Origin: Leifsonia shinshuensis
Lineage (GTDB): Bacteria > Actinomycetota > Actinomycetes > Actinomycetales > Microbacteriaceae
Direction of reading: 5' to 3'
Assembly: GCF_022606355.1 (NCBI RefSeq)
Contig: NZ_JAHHZQ010000003.1
Location: 496,001 to 560,000 of the forward strand
Length of the DNA stretch: 64,000 bases
Under the pieces are notes generated by a model. That model made no database searches. It saw nothing but the letters and a program-made list of their open reading frames with translations, and was not told the origin of the DNA. Position numbers and translations under genes: made by a program. This document shows positions 42,067 through 51,379 of this stretch, one piece after another. Numbering within the stretch: the first letter of the stretch is position 1; the number at the start of each line of letters is the position of its first letter.

Positions 42067-42924
42067 ATGTCCGGATCCCTCACGACGCCATCGCCCGAGC
42101 GCGTGCTCTCCGCCGACTGCGCCGCCTGCACCGGACTCTGCTGCGTCGCGCTCGCGTTCGCGCGCTCCTCCGACTTCGCCTTCGACAAGGCGGCGGGCGA
42201 GGAGTGCGTCAACCTCGCCGACGACTTCCGCTGCCGCATCCACCCGCGACTGCGCGAGCGCGGATTCAAGGGGTGCACGGTCTTCGACTGCTTCGGGGCC
42301 GGTCAGCACGTCACGCAGCACACCTTCGACGGTTCCGACTGGCGCGACGGCGATCCGGTGCGCGCGGGGATGTTCGCGGTCTTCCCGATCGTCCGCCAGC
42401 TGCACGAGCTGCTCTGGTACCTGCGCGAGGCACTCGGGATGCCGGCCGCCGCGCCCCTCCACCCGGCTCTCCGCAGTTCCTGGAACGAGGTCACGGCCGC
42501 CGCCGACGCGGCGCCGGACGCCATCCTCCAGCTCGATGTCGACGCGCTCCGCGACCCCGCCGCGGTGCTCCTGCGCGAGGCAGCACGCCTCACCCGGGAA
42601 TCCGGCCGGCAGGCCGACCGCCGCGCCCGCCTCCGCGTCCCGCGCTCACGTCTGACGCCAGGGGCCGACCTCCTCGGCGCCGACCTGCGCGGCGCCGACC
42701 TGCGCGGCGCGGAGCTGCGCGGCGCCCTCCTGATCGCCGCCGACCTCCGCGACGCCGACCTCGCCGGCGCGGAACTGATCGGCGCCGACCTCCGCGACGC
42801 ACGGCTTCACGGCGCGAACCTCGAGGGCGCGATCTACCTCACGCAGCCGCAGGTGGATGCCGCCCAGGGCGACCCCCGCACCCGCCTCCCCGCCGCGCTC
42901 CGCCGGCCCTCCCACTGGACCTGA
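42067..42924 (+). CDS. YkgJ-like cysteine-cluster protein fused to pentapeptide repeats
   Basis: 285 residues. The N-terminal region carries CAACTGLCC (residues 18-26) and later [20 protein letters not shown], the spacing of the YkgJ-type zinc or iron-sulfur cysteine cluster. A helical middle follows. From about residue 200 it has pentapeptide repeats of the A(D/N)LxG type ([20 protein letters not shown] and on) forming a right-handed beta helix. Start: an ATG directly after GGAGGA. A TACTGT 7 bases upstream could make it leaderless. The combination suggests a metal-bound scaffold; function unknown. Confidence 0.78.
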   Translation: MSGSLTTPSPERVLSADCAACTGLCCVALAFARSSDFAFDKAAGEECVNLADDFRCRIHPRLRERGFKGCTVFDCFGAGQHVTQHTFDGSDWRDGDPVRAGMFAVFPIVRQLHELLWYLREALGMPAAAPLHPALRSSWNEVTAAADAAPDAILQLDVDALRDPAAVLLREAARLTRESGRQADRRARLRVPRSRLTPGADLLGADLRGADLRGAELRGALLIAADLRDADLAGAELIGADLRDARLHGANLEGAIYLTQPQVDAAQGDPRTRLPAALRRPSHWT

Positions 42925-43114
42925 CGCCGCGGGGCACGTCGCCCGAGAACCCCGCGGACACCCGCCGCCCAGTCGATAGGGCTAGCATGGCTCGCATGCG
43001 CCGACGACGGCGTGCCGATCCCGGTGCCGCAGCGGCGGCGTGCGAGGCAGGCCGGCGCCGCCGTCTCCTCACGCAATGCGTCCGCTCCGGTGCTCCCGTC
43101 CGTCCCCAAGACAG

Positions 43115-44857
43115 GTGATCCGTATTCAGACCTCCGAATCCCCCCGCACGCTGACGCCGAGCACTCCCGGCCGCGAGTGGTGGCGCTCCGCCGTCATCTA
43201 CCAGGTGTATCCGCGCTCGTTCGCCGACGCCGACGGCGACGGCATGGGCGATCTGCCGGGCATCACCCGCCGCCTCCCCGCTCTGCGCGAGCTCGGCGTC
43301 GACGCTGTGTGGCTGTCCCCGTTCTACACGTCTCCGCAGAACGACGCCGGCTACGACGTGGCCGACTACCGCGACGTCGACCCGAGCTTCGGCACGCTGG
43401 CCGACTTCGACGCGCTGCTCGAGACGGCGCACGGCCTCGGCCTGCGGGTCATCATCGACATCGTCCCGAACCACTCCTCGAGCGAGCACGTCTGGTTCCA
43501 GGAGGCGCTGGCCGCTGCACCGGGCAGTCCGGAGCGCGCGCGCTACCTGTTCCGCGATGGCAAGGGCCCGAACGGCGACGAGGCGCCCAACAACTGGGAG
43601 TCGATCTTCGGCGGCCCCGCGTGGACCCGGATCACGGAGGCCGACGGCACCCCCGGCCAGTGGTACCTCCACCTGTTCGACAAGTCGCAGCCCGACTTCG
43701 ACTGGGAGAACCCGTGGGTCTGGGAGCAGTTCCGTGACATCCTGCGCTTCTGGCTCGACCGGGGCGTCGACGGTTTCCGCGTCGATGTCGCACACGGCAT
43801 GGTCAAGGAGACCGGCCTCCCCGACTACACGCCGCCGGCGAACGTCGGCAGCATGGGCGGTGGACCGGTCGCGACCACCACGGGCGGCATCGTCCTCGAG
43901 CCGGAGATCAGCGCCCACGCCGAGCAGGAGCCGGTGACGCCGCCGTACTTCGGTCAGGACGGCGTGCACGCGATCTACCGCGACTGGCACACGGTCCTCG
44001 ACGAATACGAGGGCGATCGCGTGCTGTGCGGCGAGGCCTGGGTCGAGCCGATGGAGAAGCTCGCCAACTGGGTGCGCGCCGACGAGATGCAGCAGACCTT
44101 CAACTTCGGCTACCTGGAGACGCCGTGGAACGCCGCGGCCCTCCGCGCGGTGATCGACCGTTCCATCGCCGTGTTCGGCAGCGTCGGCGCCCCGAGCACG
44201 TGGGTGCTGTCGAACCACGACGTGGTCCGGCACGCGACCCGTCTCGCCCTGGAGGGCGAGAACCTGCAGGGCCACGGCATCGGCCCGAAGTCGACCGGCA
44301 TCCCGGACACCGCCTTCGCCCTGCGCCGCGCGCGTGCGGCCACCGCGCTCATGCTCGCGCTTCCCGGCTCCGCCTACCTGTACCAGGGAGAGGAGCTCGG
44401 CCTCCCCGAGGCCATCGACCTGCCGGACGACGCCCGCCAGGATCCGACCTGGTTCCGCACGAACGGCGAGCGCTACGGCCGCGACGGCTGCCGCGTCCCC
44501 ATCCCGTGGGAGGGCACGGACCCGTCGTACGGCTTCGGCCCCGGCCCGAAGAGCTGGCTGCCGCAGCCGGCGTCGTGGGCGACCTACACCCGGTCGTCGC
44601 AGCAGGGCGTGCCCGGGTCGACCCTGACGATGTACCAGGAGGCGCTGGCCGCGCGGCGCGAGCACGACCTCGCGTTCGGCGAGCTCGAGTGGTCGAACGC
44701 GGGAGAGGGCGCCCTGGTCTTCCGCACCGCTGGGGTCACGGTCGCCGTGAACTTCGGCGCAGCTCCGCTGCCGCTGCCTGAGGGCACGGTCGTCCTCGCG
44801 AGCGGTCCTCTCGACGACGGGATGCTCCCGCGCGACACCACCGTGTGGCTGGTCTGA
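43115..44857 (+). CDS. GH13 alpha-glucosidase
   Basis: 580 residues from the GTG at 43115 (the start is not certain). All GH13 conserved regions are present: DIVPNHSSSEHVWF, GFRVDVAHGM with the nucleophile Asp, GEAWVEP with the acid/base Glu, and WVLSNHDVVRH with the stabilising Asp. QYE/oligo-1,6-glucosidase style VIYQVYPRSFAD marks the beginning. It hydrolyses alpha-glucosides such as maltose, sucrose or isomaltose in the cytoplasm. Monocistronic, ends before a large palindromic terminator. Confidence 0.92.
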   Translation: MIRIQTSESPRTLTPSTPGREWWRSAVIYQVYPRSFADADGDGMGDLPGITRRLPALRELGVDAVWLSPFYTSPQNDAGYDVADYRDVDPSFGTLADFDALLETAHGLGLRVIIDIVPNHSSSEHVWFQEALAAAPGSPERARYLFRDGKGPNGDEAPNNWESIFGGPAWTRITEADGTPGQWYLHLFDKSQPDFDWENPWVWEQFRDILRFWLDRGVDGFRVDVAHGMVKETGLPDYTPPANVGSMGGGPVATTTGGIVLEPEISAHAEQEPVTPPYFGQDGVHAIYRDWHTVLDEYEGDRVLCGEAWVEPMEKLANWVRADEMQQTFNFGYLETPWNAAALRAVIDRSIAVFGSVGAPSTWVLSNHDVVRHATRLALEGENLQGHGIGPKSTGIPDTAFALRRARAATALMLALPGSAYLYQGEELGLPEAIDLPDDARQDPTWFRTNGERYGRDGCRVPIPWEGTDPSYGFGPGPKSWLPQPASWATYTRSSQQGVPGSTLTMYQEALAARREHDLAFGELEWSNAGEGALVFRTAGVTVAVNFGAAPLPLPEGTVVLASGPLDDGMLPRDTTVWLV

Positions 44858-44895
44858 CCCGGCCGCCCTCGAGCACAGACGTCTCGCGTCACCGG

Positions 44896-44929
44896 CGGAG
44901 GGGATCCATCCCGGGATGGATCCCCTCCG
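44896..44929 (+). terminator. Palindromic terminator after the GH13 gene
   Basis: A fully palindromic 34-base sequence beginning CGGAGGGGATCCATCCCG, followed by TTATCGTTT, 38 bases past the stop. Confidence 0.75.
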
Positions 44930-45039
44930 TTATCGTTTCGGCGCGCGTGCGTCTGACCAGGTGTCCTCCGCGACCCTGAAGGCGACACGGCGCGCGCAGT
45001 CACCGGAGGACCGTCCGGCCCGATCGCGATCTCGGGTCG

Positions 45040-45088
45040 GTCGGCGGAGGGGATCCTGAGCCCGTGGCAGGGGATCTCCTCCGCCGAC
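45040..45088 (-). terminator. Terminator after the M23 peptidase gene
   Basis: GTCGGCGGAGGGGATCC pairs with GGATCTCCTCCGCCGAC with one mismatch and a 15-base loop, 8 bases past the M23 stop on the minus strand. The arm shares GGCGGAGGGGATCC with the neighbouring terminator. Confidence 0.65.
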
Positions 45089-45096
45089 TCATCCGG

Positions 45097-45945
45097 TCAG
45101 CTCGCGTTGGCCTTCAGCCACGCGACCGGGTCGACCGGCTCCGTGCCGTTCAGCCGGATCTCGAAGTGCAGGTGCGTCCCTGTCGAGATTCCCGTGTTGC
45201 CCACACGCCCGACGATGTCGGCGACGGCGACCCGCTGGCCCGCGGACACCCGCACGGATCCGGTCTGCATGTGGCAGTACTTGCTGCTGATCAGCTGCCC
45301 GCCGATCATGTGATCGATGGTGACGTTCACGCCGCAGCCGCCGTCGTCCCTGGCCACGACCTCCCGGACCACCCCGTCGGCGATGATCTGGATGGGGACC
45401 CCGGCGCCCGGCGTGAAGTCGACGCCGAGGTGGTCGGTGGAGGCGCCCGCCGTGGGTGCGACGCGGTACCCGAAGCCGTCGCTGATCGGCACGCCGACCG
45501 GGAAGGGCCACTGGACGGCCCCCGCCGGGTTGTTGCGGAAGGTGTCGGCGATCCGCATGGAGCGCAGCGCGGCGAGCTGCTCGCCCGATGTGGCTGCGCC
45601 GCTGTCGCGGATGATCGCCTCGTTCTCGGCGGAGGTGACGCTGTCGAGCGCCTGGATCTCGCCTTCGGTCGCGGGAGCACTGCTGAAGTGGGCCGTGACA
45701 TTCCTGGCTCGCACGTCGTCGTGACTGAGCAGGGCCATCGCCGGCACGGTCGTCGCGACCGCGATCCCCAGCACCGACAGCATGGCGAGCAGGCTCACTC
45801 CCCGGCTGAATCGCGGAGACTGCGACCTGGCCTCCCGCTCGCGCTGTTCGAGCTCCTCACGCCGGCGGGCCTCCCGGCGCGTCAGCGGGGCGTCGGCGCC
45901 GTGGGGTGCGCGGATACCGTTCCGAGGTCTGGTTTCGCGGCGCAC
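45097..45945 (-). CDS. M23 family peptidoglycan peptidase, membrane-anchored
   Basis: 282 residues. A basic cytoplasmic N-terminus with RREARRREELEQREREAR, one TM segment (about residues 49-70), then an extracellular LytM domain: TAGASTDHLGVDFTPG with the first zinc His/Asp, VTIDHMIGG, and GTHLHFEI with the final His-x-His. Cuts cross-links in the cell wall, or regulates such a cutter. The GTG at 45945 lies 6 bases after a TATATT -10 box, so the mRNA is probably leaderless. Confidence 0.85.
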   Translation of the reverse strand: MRRETRPRNGIRAPHGADAPLTRREARRREELEQREREARSQSPRFSRGVSLLAMLSVLGIAVATTVPAMALLSHDDVRARNVTAHFSSAPATEGEIQALDSVTSAENEAIIRDSGAATSGEQLAALRSMRIADTFRNNPAGAVQWPFPVGVPISDGFGYRVAPTAGASTDHLGVDFTPGAGVPIQIIADGVVREVVARDDGGCGVNVTIDHMIGGQLISSKYCHMQTGSVRVSAGQRVAVADIVGRVGNTGISTGTHLHFEIRLNGTEPVDPVAWLKANAS

Positions 45946-45951
45946 CGACCC

Positions 45952-45957
45952 AATATA
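45952..45957 (-). promoter_or_regulatory. -10 box of the leaderless M23 gene
   Basis: TATATT on the minus strand, 6 bases before the GTG start. Confidence 0.5.
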
Positions 45958-45995
45958 ACGAAACGGTAACCGCCTCACCAATCGAGGCGGCCGCC

Positions 45996-46808
45996 TCACT
46001 CCCAGTGCGAGTAGTACCCCTGCACCAGCGGGTCGAGCTGCTCGAACAGGTCGGGGGCCGCCGCGATCAGGAGGTCCGCGCCGGCGGGAGAGCCGCCGAG
46101 CCCGCCGAGTCGCGCGCCGGCCTCCTGAGCGATGAGCGCTCCTGCCGCGTGATCCCAGGGGTTGAGCCCGCGCTCGTAGTACGCGTCGAGCCGACCGCAG
46201 GCGACCGAGCAGAGGTCGAGGGAGGCGGCGCCGATGCGCCGGATGTCCCGCACCCGCGGGATCAGTTCGGTGACGAACGCCGCCTGCTTCCTGCGCTTCT
46301 CCGGGTCGTAGCCGAACCCGGTCCCGACGAGGGCGAGCGGGAGGTCCACCCCGGTGTTCACCTGGATGGGCGTTCCGTTCAACCGCGCTCCGGCCCCGGC
46401 CGCAGCGGTGAACACCTCGCCGGTGGACGGATTCACGACCGCCCCGGCGAGCGTGCGCCAGGTCGCGGGATCGGGTTCGCCCTCCACCACCGCGACGCTG
46501 ACGGCCCAGGCCGGGATGTCGTAGAAGTAGTTGACCGTGCCGTCGATGGGGTCGACCACCCAGGTCAGCCCGCTGGTCCCCGGCTCTGCGTCCGACTCCT
46601 CGCCCAGGAACCCGTCGCGCGGCCGGGCGGCGGCGAGCGCGCTCCGGATCAGGTCCTCCGACTCGCGATCGGCCCGCGTCACGATGTCGGTGATCGTCGA
46701 CTTGGAGGCTGCGACCTCGACCCCGTCGCGGCGCCTCTGCAGAGCAAGCGCACCGGCACGGCGGGCGACGGTGGCGGCGATCTCGAGCAGCTCGGTCGTG
46801 GAGGGCAT
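45996..46808 (-). CDS. Inositol monophosphatase family phosphatase
   Basis: 270 residues. Metal and substrate motifs: FLGEESD (Glu near 70), [12 protein letters not shown] with the D-x-I-D-G signature near 86-97, and [16 protein letters not shown] near 220. In actinobacteria these enzymes hydrolyse inositol-1-phosphate, histidinol phosphate or fructose-1,6-bisphosphate. Without neighbours of a pathway the exact substrate stays open. The stop lies 50 bases from the M23 start on the same strand. Confidence 0.88.
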   Translation of the reverse strand: MPSTTELLEIAATVARRAGALALQRRRDGVEVAASKSTITDIVTRADRESEDLIRSALAAARPRDGFLGEESDAEPGTSGLTWVVDPIDGTVNYFYDIPAWAVSVAVVEGEPDPATWRTLAGAVVNPSTGEVFTAAAGAGARLNGTPIQVNTGVDLPLALVGTGFGYDPEKRRKQAAFVTELIPRVRDIRRIGAASLDLCSVACGRLDAYYERGLNPWDHAAGALIAQEAGARLGGLGGSPAGADLLIAAAPDLFEQLDPLVQGYYSHWE

Positions 46809-46885
46809 GCGACCAGCCTGGCACACCAGAGGGGAGCTCCCCCACGAAGAAAGGGACCCGGATGCACCGGGCCCCTTTACGAGTG

Positions 46886-46967
46886 TGGCGAGTGAGGGAT
46901 TCGAACCCCCGAAGGCTACGCCGGCTGATTTACAGTCAGATCCCTTTGGCCGCTTGGGTAACTCGCC
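46886..46967 (-). tRNA. tRNA-Tyr (GTA)
   Basis: 82 bases with a long variable arm. Acceptor GGCGAGT/ACTCGCC, anticodon stem CTGAC/TCAG region with loop TGTAAA, T arm GGGGGTTCGAATCCCTC, discriminator A. Confidence 0.92.
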
Positions 46968-47143
46968 GTTCGCGCTCACGACCAGCAGTCCGCTGCTGTC
47001 CGAAGGCGCCATGTAAGGATACTCGGCGCGCGCCGTCTCACGAAATCGACGGGACCCGGCCCGGGCCCTCCTTCTGCCGCCCGCGAATTCGCACACGGCA
47101 GAACAACGCGACAACCGGACGGGCGCGGCAGCAGGATGGCGCC

Positions 47144-47707
47144 ATGACCACTCCTGAGACCATCTCCCCCGTGCAACGCCTGCTCGAGGAGCGGATCGTG
47201 TTCCTCGGCACCGAAGTGAACGACGAGTCGGCCGGCGAGGTCTGCGCGCAGCTCCTGCTGCTCGACTCGATCGCCTCCGACCGCGACATCTTCCTCTACA
47301 TCAACTCGCCAGGCGGCTCGATCACCTCGGGCTTCGCCGTCTACGACACGATGAACTTCGTCCGCTCCGACGTGGCGACCGTCGCGCTGGGCTTCGCGGC
47401 CTCGATGGGCCAGTTCCTGCTGTCCTCCGGCGCTCCGGGCAAGCGGTACGCGCTGCCGAACTCGTCGATCGTGATGCACCAGCCCCACGGCGGCTTCGGC
47501 GGCACGAGCGCCGACATCCAGACCCAGGCCAAGCAGATCCTGCACTTCAAGCGCAGGATGGCGGAGCTGACCAGCGAGCAGACCGGCAAGACGGTCGAGC
47601 AGATCATCGAAGACGGCGACCGCGACCGGTGGTTCACGGCCGACGAGGCGCGGGAGTACGGGTTCGTCGACGAGGTCATCGGCTCGACGCGGGCGCTCGC
47701 CGGCTGA
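47144..47707 (+). CDS. ClpP-like ATP-dependent protease subunit
   Basis: 187 residues. Catalytic Ser87 in GFAASMGQF, His112 in MHQPHG, Asp161 in [24 protein letters not shown] and [10 protein letters not shown] are standard ClpP strands. It forms the tetradecameric proteolytic chamber with a Clp ATPase. It lies alone rather than in a clpP1-clpP2-clpX operon, so it is probably an additional paralogue. AGGA stands 8 bases before the ATG; a ClgR-like regulator gene faces it downstream. Confidence 0.9.
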   Translation: MTTPETISPVQRLLEERIVFLGTEVNDESAGEVCAQLLLLDSIASDRDIFLYINSPGGSITSGFAVYDTMNFVRSDVATVALGFAASMGQFLLSSGAPGKRYALPNSSIVMHQPHGGFGGTSADIQTQAKQILHFKRRMAELTSEQTGKTVEQIIEDGDRDRWFTADEAREYGFVDEVIGSTRALAG

Positions 47708-47769
47708 CCGCCCTCGGCGACGACCGGGAGCGTCAGGTGGCTGCGGGGGCGTGGGGCGGCTGCCGGGGG

Positions 47770-48093
47770 TCAGGCCGCCAGCAGCACAGCGTGCGGCACA
47801 CCGGACGCCAGCTGCTCCTCCGCGAACTCCGCCGTCGCGGGCGACCGCTCCGGGAGGAGGCTCAGCACCTCGACCCTGGCGAACTCCGCGACCACCTGCG
47901 AGAGCAGCTCGCGCTCCGTCACATCGAGCACGCGGCAGAGCGCCGCCAGGATCTCCGACGACGCCTCCTTGCGGCCGCGCTCGATCTCGGAGAGGTAGGG
48001 CACGCTGATCCGCGAGCTCTCCGAGAGCTCGCGCAGGGTCGCACCGCGCTCGGTCCGCAGCCGGCGGAGCACCGAGCCGATCGCGTGCCGCAT
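47770..48093 (-). CDS. XRE-type regulator, ClgR-like
   Basis: 107 residues. A Cro/CI helix-turn-helix near residues 15-60 (LRRLRTERGATLRELSE, SVPYLSEIERGRKEASSEIL) is very like ClgR/PopR of actinobacteria, which activate clpP and clpC genes. The acidic C-terminus ends GVPHAVLLAA, a Clp-degradable-looking hydrophobic tail such as ClgR uses for its own turnover (inference). It converges with the clpP-like gene. The start at 48093 has AGG 7 bases upstream; ATG 48099 is the alternative. Confidence 0.7.
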   Translation of the reverse strand: MRHAIGSVLRRLRTERGATLRELSESSRISVPYLSEIERGRKEASSEILAALCRVLDVTERELLSQVVAEFARVEVLSLLPERSPATAEFAEEQLASGVPHAVLLAA

Positions 48094-48177
48094 CAACATG
48101 CCTGAAGCCTAAGCCGACCCCCGCCGTCCGCACCCTGCCGGTTTCGCGATTCCGCCCACAGCAGAACGCGACGGACG

Positions 48178-48393
48178 CTACTCGCGTTCCGCGCGGGCGA
48201 GCACCTCCGGCGGCAGGACTTTCCTCGCCCCGATCACCTCGAAGGCGACGAGGCGGCCTCCCTCGTCGTACTCCGCGTCGACGTACGAGCCGGCCGGAAC
48301 TCCGCCGACCGCCGCGTGGCGCGCCCCGGCCGCGCCGCCCTCGTCGACCACGAGAAGCGCCACGTCCAGTTCCGGATCGTAGACCAGCCGCAT
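48178..48393 (-). CDS. DUF2283 family small protein
   Basis: 71 residues, MRLVYDPELDVALLVVDEG and onward, with the family's opening Y-D-P-x-x-D strand, followed by YVDAEYDEGGRLVAFEVIGA. DUF2283 proteins are small, of unknown function and often lie near toxin or stress genes. Start ATG 48393, preceded by GAGGGC. Divergent from the zinc-ribbon mini-protein. Confidence 0.6.
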   Translation of the reverse strand: MRLVYDPELDVALLVVDEGGAAGARHAAVGGVPAGSYVDAEYDEGGRLVAFEVIGARKVLPPEVLARAERE

Positions 48394-48505
48394 GCCCTCG
48401 ACGCTACGGCAGCGGATCCGCCCTGCCATCGGACCGCCGTACCACTTCGGCGACACACCCCTCCTCCTTCCGTCGATGTCGGTGGGTGAGCGCACAATCG
48501 TCGGC

Positions 48506-48649
48506 ATGAGGACATTGGAGATTTGCGAACGGTGCGATGGCACAGGGGCCGACCCCGTCCAGCACGGCGAAGAGATCGACCTCTGCGCGGAGTGCTTCGG
48601 CGACGGCTGCCACGTCACGTACTTCGTCGAGCTGGAGAAGACCGCCTGA
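48506..48649 (+). CDS. Zinc-ribbon mini-protein (DnaJ-type CxxCxGxG)
   Basis: 47 residues. Two C-x-x-C-x-G-x-G repeats, CERCDGTG (residues 7-14) and CAECFGDG (27-34), as in the zinc centre of DnaJ, would bind one zinc. No RBS is visible, but an ACAAT-like -10 lies a few bases upstream, so it may be leaderless. Role unknown; similar tiny proteins accompany chaperone systems. Confidence 0.65.
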   Translation: MRTLEICERCDGTGADPVQHGEEIDLCAECFGDGCHVTYFVELEKTA

Positions 48650-48919
48650 ACCGCTCGCAACCGTCCTGAGCGCTTTCCTGAGAGAACTCTCATGAACGGT
48701 CGATCGGTCCGCTGCGGCCCCCTCGAACCGCCGCGCTCCCCTCGTCCTGCCTGGCCATGGACGAGTTCGCGCCGCCCGCCGGCGCTGACCCCCATTCGTG
48801 GGTGGCCCAGCGGTTTGCCGCACTCTGCGACGACGCGTGGCCCAGCCTGCCCTGCGGAGAATCCCAGGCTGCTCTGATGAGACTCGGGTGTCGATCCGGA
48901 ACGAGTGAATGGAGCGCCC

Positions 48920-50182
48920 GTGACCGAACCGAGTGCCGAACCCCGCCACGCGAGGCCTGGTACGAGTCCCCGACGGCGCCGCATCGCGACGATCATCGCC
49001 GGAGGAGTCGCCGTCGTCCTCGTGGCAGCGGCCGGAGTCGCCGTGTGGAAGTACGTGGACCTCTCCAACGGGATCCGCCGATCAGCGGTCACGATGCCCA
49101 CGGGCTCGGCGAATCCTGGTGTGGCTCAGAACACCGGCGAGTCGAACATCCTGATCATGGGCCTGGACAGCCGGGTGGATCAGAACGGCAAGCCGCTCCC
49201 GCAGGAGATCTACGACGCGATCCGGGCCGGTGACCAGTCCGACGGCGGCTACAACGCCAACGTCCTCATGTTCATCCACATCCCCGCGAACGGCGGCAAG
49301 GCCTCCGGGATCTCGATCCCGCGCGACGACTACGCGTCCCTCTCCGGGTCCCCGGACGGCGTCGCTCGATCGAAGATCAAGGAGGCGTACGGGCTCGCCC
49401 TGGACGAGAAGCTCCGCGAGCTCCGCAAGCAGGGCGTCGCCGAGGCGGACGCGTACCAGCAGGCGCGCACGGCGGCGCGGCAGACCCAGATCCAGACGGT
49501 CTCCGACTTCCTCGGCGGCGTGCGCATCGACCACTTCGTCGAGATCACGATGGGCGCGTTCTACGAGATCGCGAAGGCGGTCCAGCCGATCACCGTGTGC
49601 CTGAACCACGCCACGCAGGACAGATTCTCCGGCGCCGACTTCCAGGCGGGCGTCCAGCAGATCGACGCCTCCCAGGCGATGAGCTTCGTGCGTCAGCGCC
49701 GCGACACGGGCCCGACCGATCTCGAGCTGACCGACCTCGACAGGACCAGGCGGCAGCAGGCGTTCATCGTCTCGTTGGCCGTCCAGCTCCGGCAGGCGAA
49801 GACGTTCACCGACTTCGGCACCCTGCAGTCCCTCATCGACACGGCGAAGACCTACATCGCCGTCGACGACGGCCTCGACCTGCTCAGCTTCGCCTCGCAG
49901 GCCCAGCGGCTCTCCGGAGGGAACATCGACTTCCAGACGCTTCCGGTGGAGCGCTACGAAAGCATCGACGGGAAGTCGGTGAACATCGTCGACCTCGCGA
50001 AGATCCGGGCGATCGTGGACGCCGTGCTGAACCCGCCGACCACCAAGCCGGAGGCCCCCGCGACCGCCGGCCCGACAGCAGCGCCGACACCGACCGACCC
50101 GGCCACCCCGGAGCTGCCGGCGAACACGTACACCGACAGCGCGACGCCGCTGCAGTCCGGCGCCATCCCGTGCGTGAACTGA
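48920..50182 (+). CDS. LCP (LytR-CpsA-Psr) family cell-wall glycopolymer ligase
   Basis: 420 residues. One N-terminal TM segment (residues 23-44) and an extracellular LCP domain: ILIMGLDSRVDQNG, the catalytic-type SIPRDDYA, and the Arg cluster FVRQRRDTGPTDLE near 255. A Pro/Thr/Ala-rich tail (about 375-410) ends SGAIPCVN. Attaches teichoic-acid-like or arabinogalactan-like polymers to peptidoglycan. The GTG at 48920 is preceded by GGAG at 6 bases. It overlaps the FtsW/RodA start by 13 bases, linking wall polymer ligation to septal or elongation synthesis. Confidence 0.88.
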   Translation: MTEPSAEPRHARPGTSPRRRRIATIIAGGVAVVLVAAAGVAVWKYVDLSNGIRRSAVTMPTGSANPGVAQNTGESNILIMGLDSRVDQNGKPLPQEIYDAIRAGDQSDGGYNANVLMFIHIPANGGKASGISIPRDDYASLSGSPDGVARSKIKEAYGLALDEKLRELRKQGVAEADAYQQARTAARQTQIQTVSDFLGGVRIDHFVEITMGAFYEIAKAVQPITVCLNHATQDRFSGADFQAGVQQIDASQAMSFVRQRRDTGPTDLELTDLDRTRRQQAFIVSLAVQLRQAKTFTDFGTLQSLIDTAKTYIAVDDGLDLLSFASQAQRLSGGNIDFQTLPVERYESIDGKSVNIVDLAKIRAIVDAVLNPPTTKPEAPATAGPTAAPTPTDPATPELPANTYTDSATPLQSGAIPCVN

Positions 50183-51336
50183 GCGCCGGCTCGGTCCGGC
50201 TGCAGCTCGCCCCCGCCCTGCGATCGCCGCGCGCCACGAGCGTGCTGCTGCTCGCCACGACGCTCTTCCTGACCGCGTTCGGCGTGCTCATGGTGCTCTC
50301 GTCGTCGTCGATCGAGTCCCACCTCGATTCGGACAGCTTCTTCGCCCGCTTCGGCTCGCAGCTGACCTTCGCGGTCATCGGCGTCGCCGTGATGCTCCTC
50401 GTCGCGCGACTCCCGCTGCGCCTCTGGCGACGGGCGTCGTTCGTGCTGCTGGCCGTCTGCTGCCTGCTGCAGCTCATCGCCGTGCTCACGCCGCTCGGCG
50501 TGAAGATCGGCGACAACACGAACTGGCTGCGGATCGGCCCCTTCACCGGCCAGCCGTCCGAGGGGATCAAGATCGGGCTCGTCCTCTGGCTCGGGTTCGC
50601 CCTCGGATCGCGGGAGCACCTGTTGCAGGACTGGCAGAACCTCGTGAAGCTGGTCCTTCCCGTGGCCGGAGGCGCCATCCTGGTCGTGCTCCTCGGCGGT
50701 GACCTCGGCACGACCGTGATCATGTCGGCGTTCACCCTCGGCGCCCTGTTCTTCGCCGGCGCGCGGCTGCGCCATCTCGCGGTGATCGTCGTGGTCGGCG
50801 CGATCGCGGCGGTCGCTGTCGCGCTGTCGAGTGCGACGCGGCGCGGGCGGATCTCGGCCTTCTTCGGCGGGACGAGCGCGGTCAACCCCGACGTCAACTG
50901 GCAGCTCGACAACGCGCACTACGCCCTGGCGACCGGCGGACTCTGGGGAGTCGGACTCGGCAACTCGCGCTCCAAATGGTCCTGGCTGCCCTCGGCCGAC
51001 ACCGACTTCATCTTCGCGGTCATCGGCGAAGAGCTGGGCCTCATCGGCGGGCTCCTCGTCCTCTGCCTCTTCGGACTCCTCACCTGGCTGCTGCTGCGCG
51101 TCCTCGTGACGACCACCGACCCGACGGCCCGCATCGTGACGGGCACGATCCTGGTCTGGCTCATCGGTCAGGCGTTCGTGAACATCGGCGTGGTGCTGGG
51201 CCTCATCCCGGTGCTCGGCGTCCCGCTGCCGTTCATCTCGGCGGGAGGCACGGCCCTGATCGCCTCCCTCGTCGCCGTCGGCCTGACCCTGGCAGCGGCG
51301 AGGGACTCCGCACCGCGGATGAACACGTCGCCCTAG
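50170..51336 (+). CDS. FtsW/RodA/SpoVE family peptidoglycan glycosyltransferase
   Basis: 388 residues with ten hydrophobic helices. SEDS motifs: GDNTNWLRIGPF with the first signature, QPSEGIKIGLVLWL, GGDLGTTVIM with the catalytic Asp, and PFISAGGTALIASLVAVGL at the end. It polymerises lipid II with a partner transpeptidase. The start GTG at 50170 overlaps the LCP stop. Standing outside the division cluster and beside LCP, a RodA-like elongation or second FtsW role is open. Confidence 0.88.
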   Translation: MRELSAGSVRLQLAPALRSPRATSVLLLATTLFLTAFGVLMVLSSSSIESHLDSDSFFARFGSQLTFAVIGVAVMLLVARLPLRLWRRASFVLLAVCCLLQLIAVLTPLGVKIGDNTNWLRIGPFTGQPSEGIKIGLVLWLGFALGSREHLLQDWQNLVKLVLPVAGGAILVVLLGGDLGTTVIMSAFTLGALFFAGARLRHLAVIVVVGAIAAVAVALSSATRRGRISAFFGGTSAVNPDVNWQLDNAHYALATGGLWGVGLGNSRSKWSWLPSADTDFIFAVIGEELGLIGGLLVLCLFGLLTWLLLRVLVTTTDPTARIVTGTILVWLIGQAFVNIGVVLGLIPVLGVPLPFISAGGTALIASLVAVGLTLAAARDSAPRMNTSP

Positions 51337-51379
51337 AATCGAGGGACCAGAGGATTTCACCGAGAGTAAGGCGGTTATC

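Noticed and set aside
48757-49233. ORF starting MDEFAPPAGADPHSW upstream of the LCP gene
   Set aside because: The first 40 residues look protein-like, but it then runs out of frame through the LCP gene and has no ribosome-binding site. It could be a fragment, but support is too weak.
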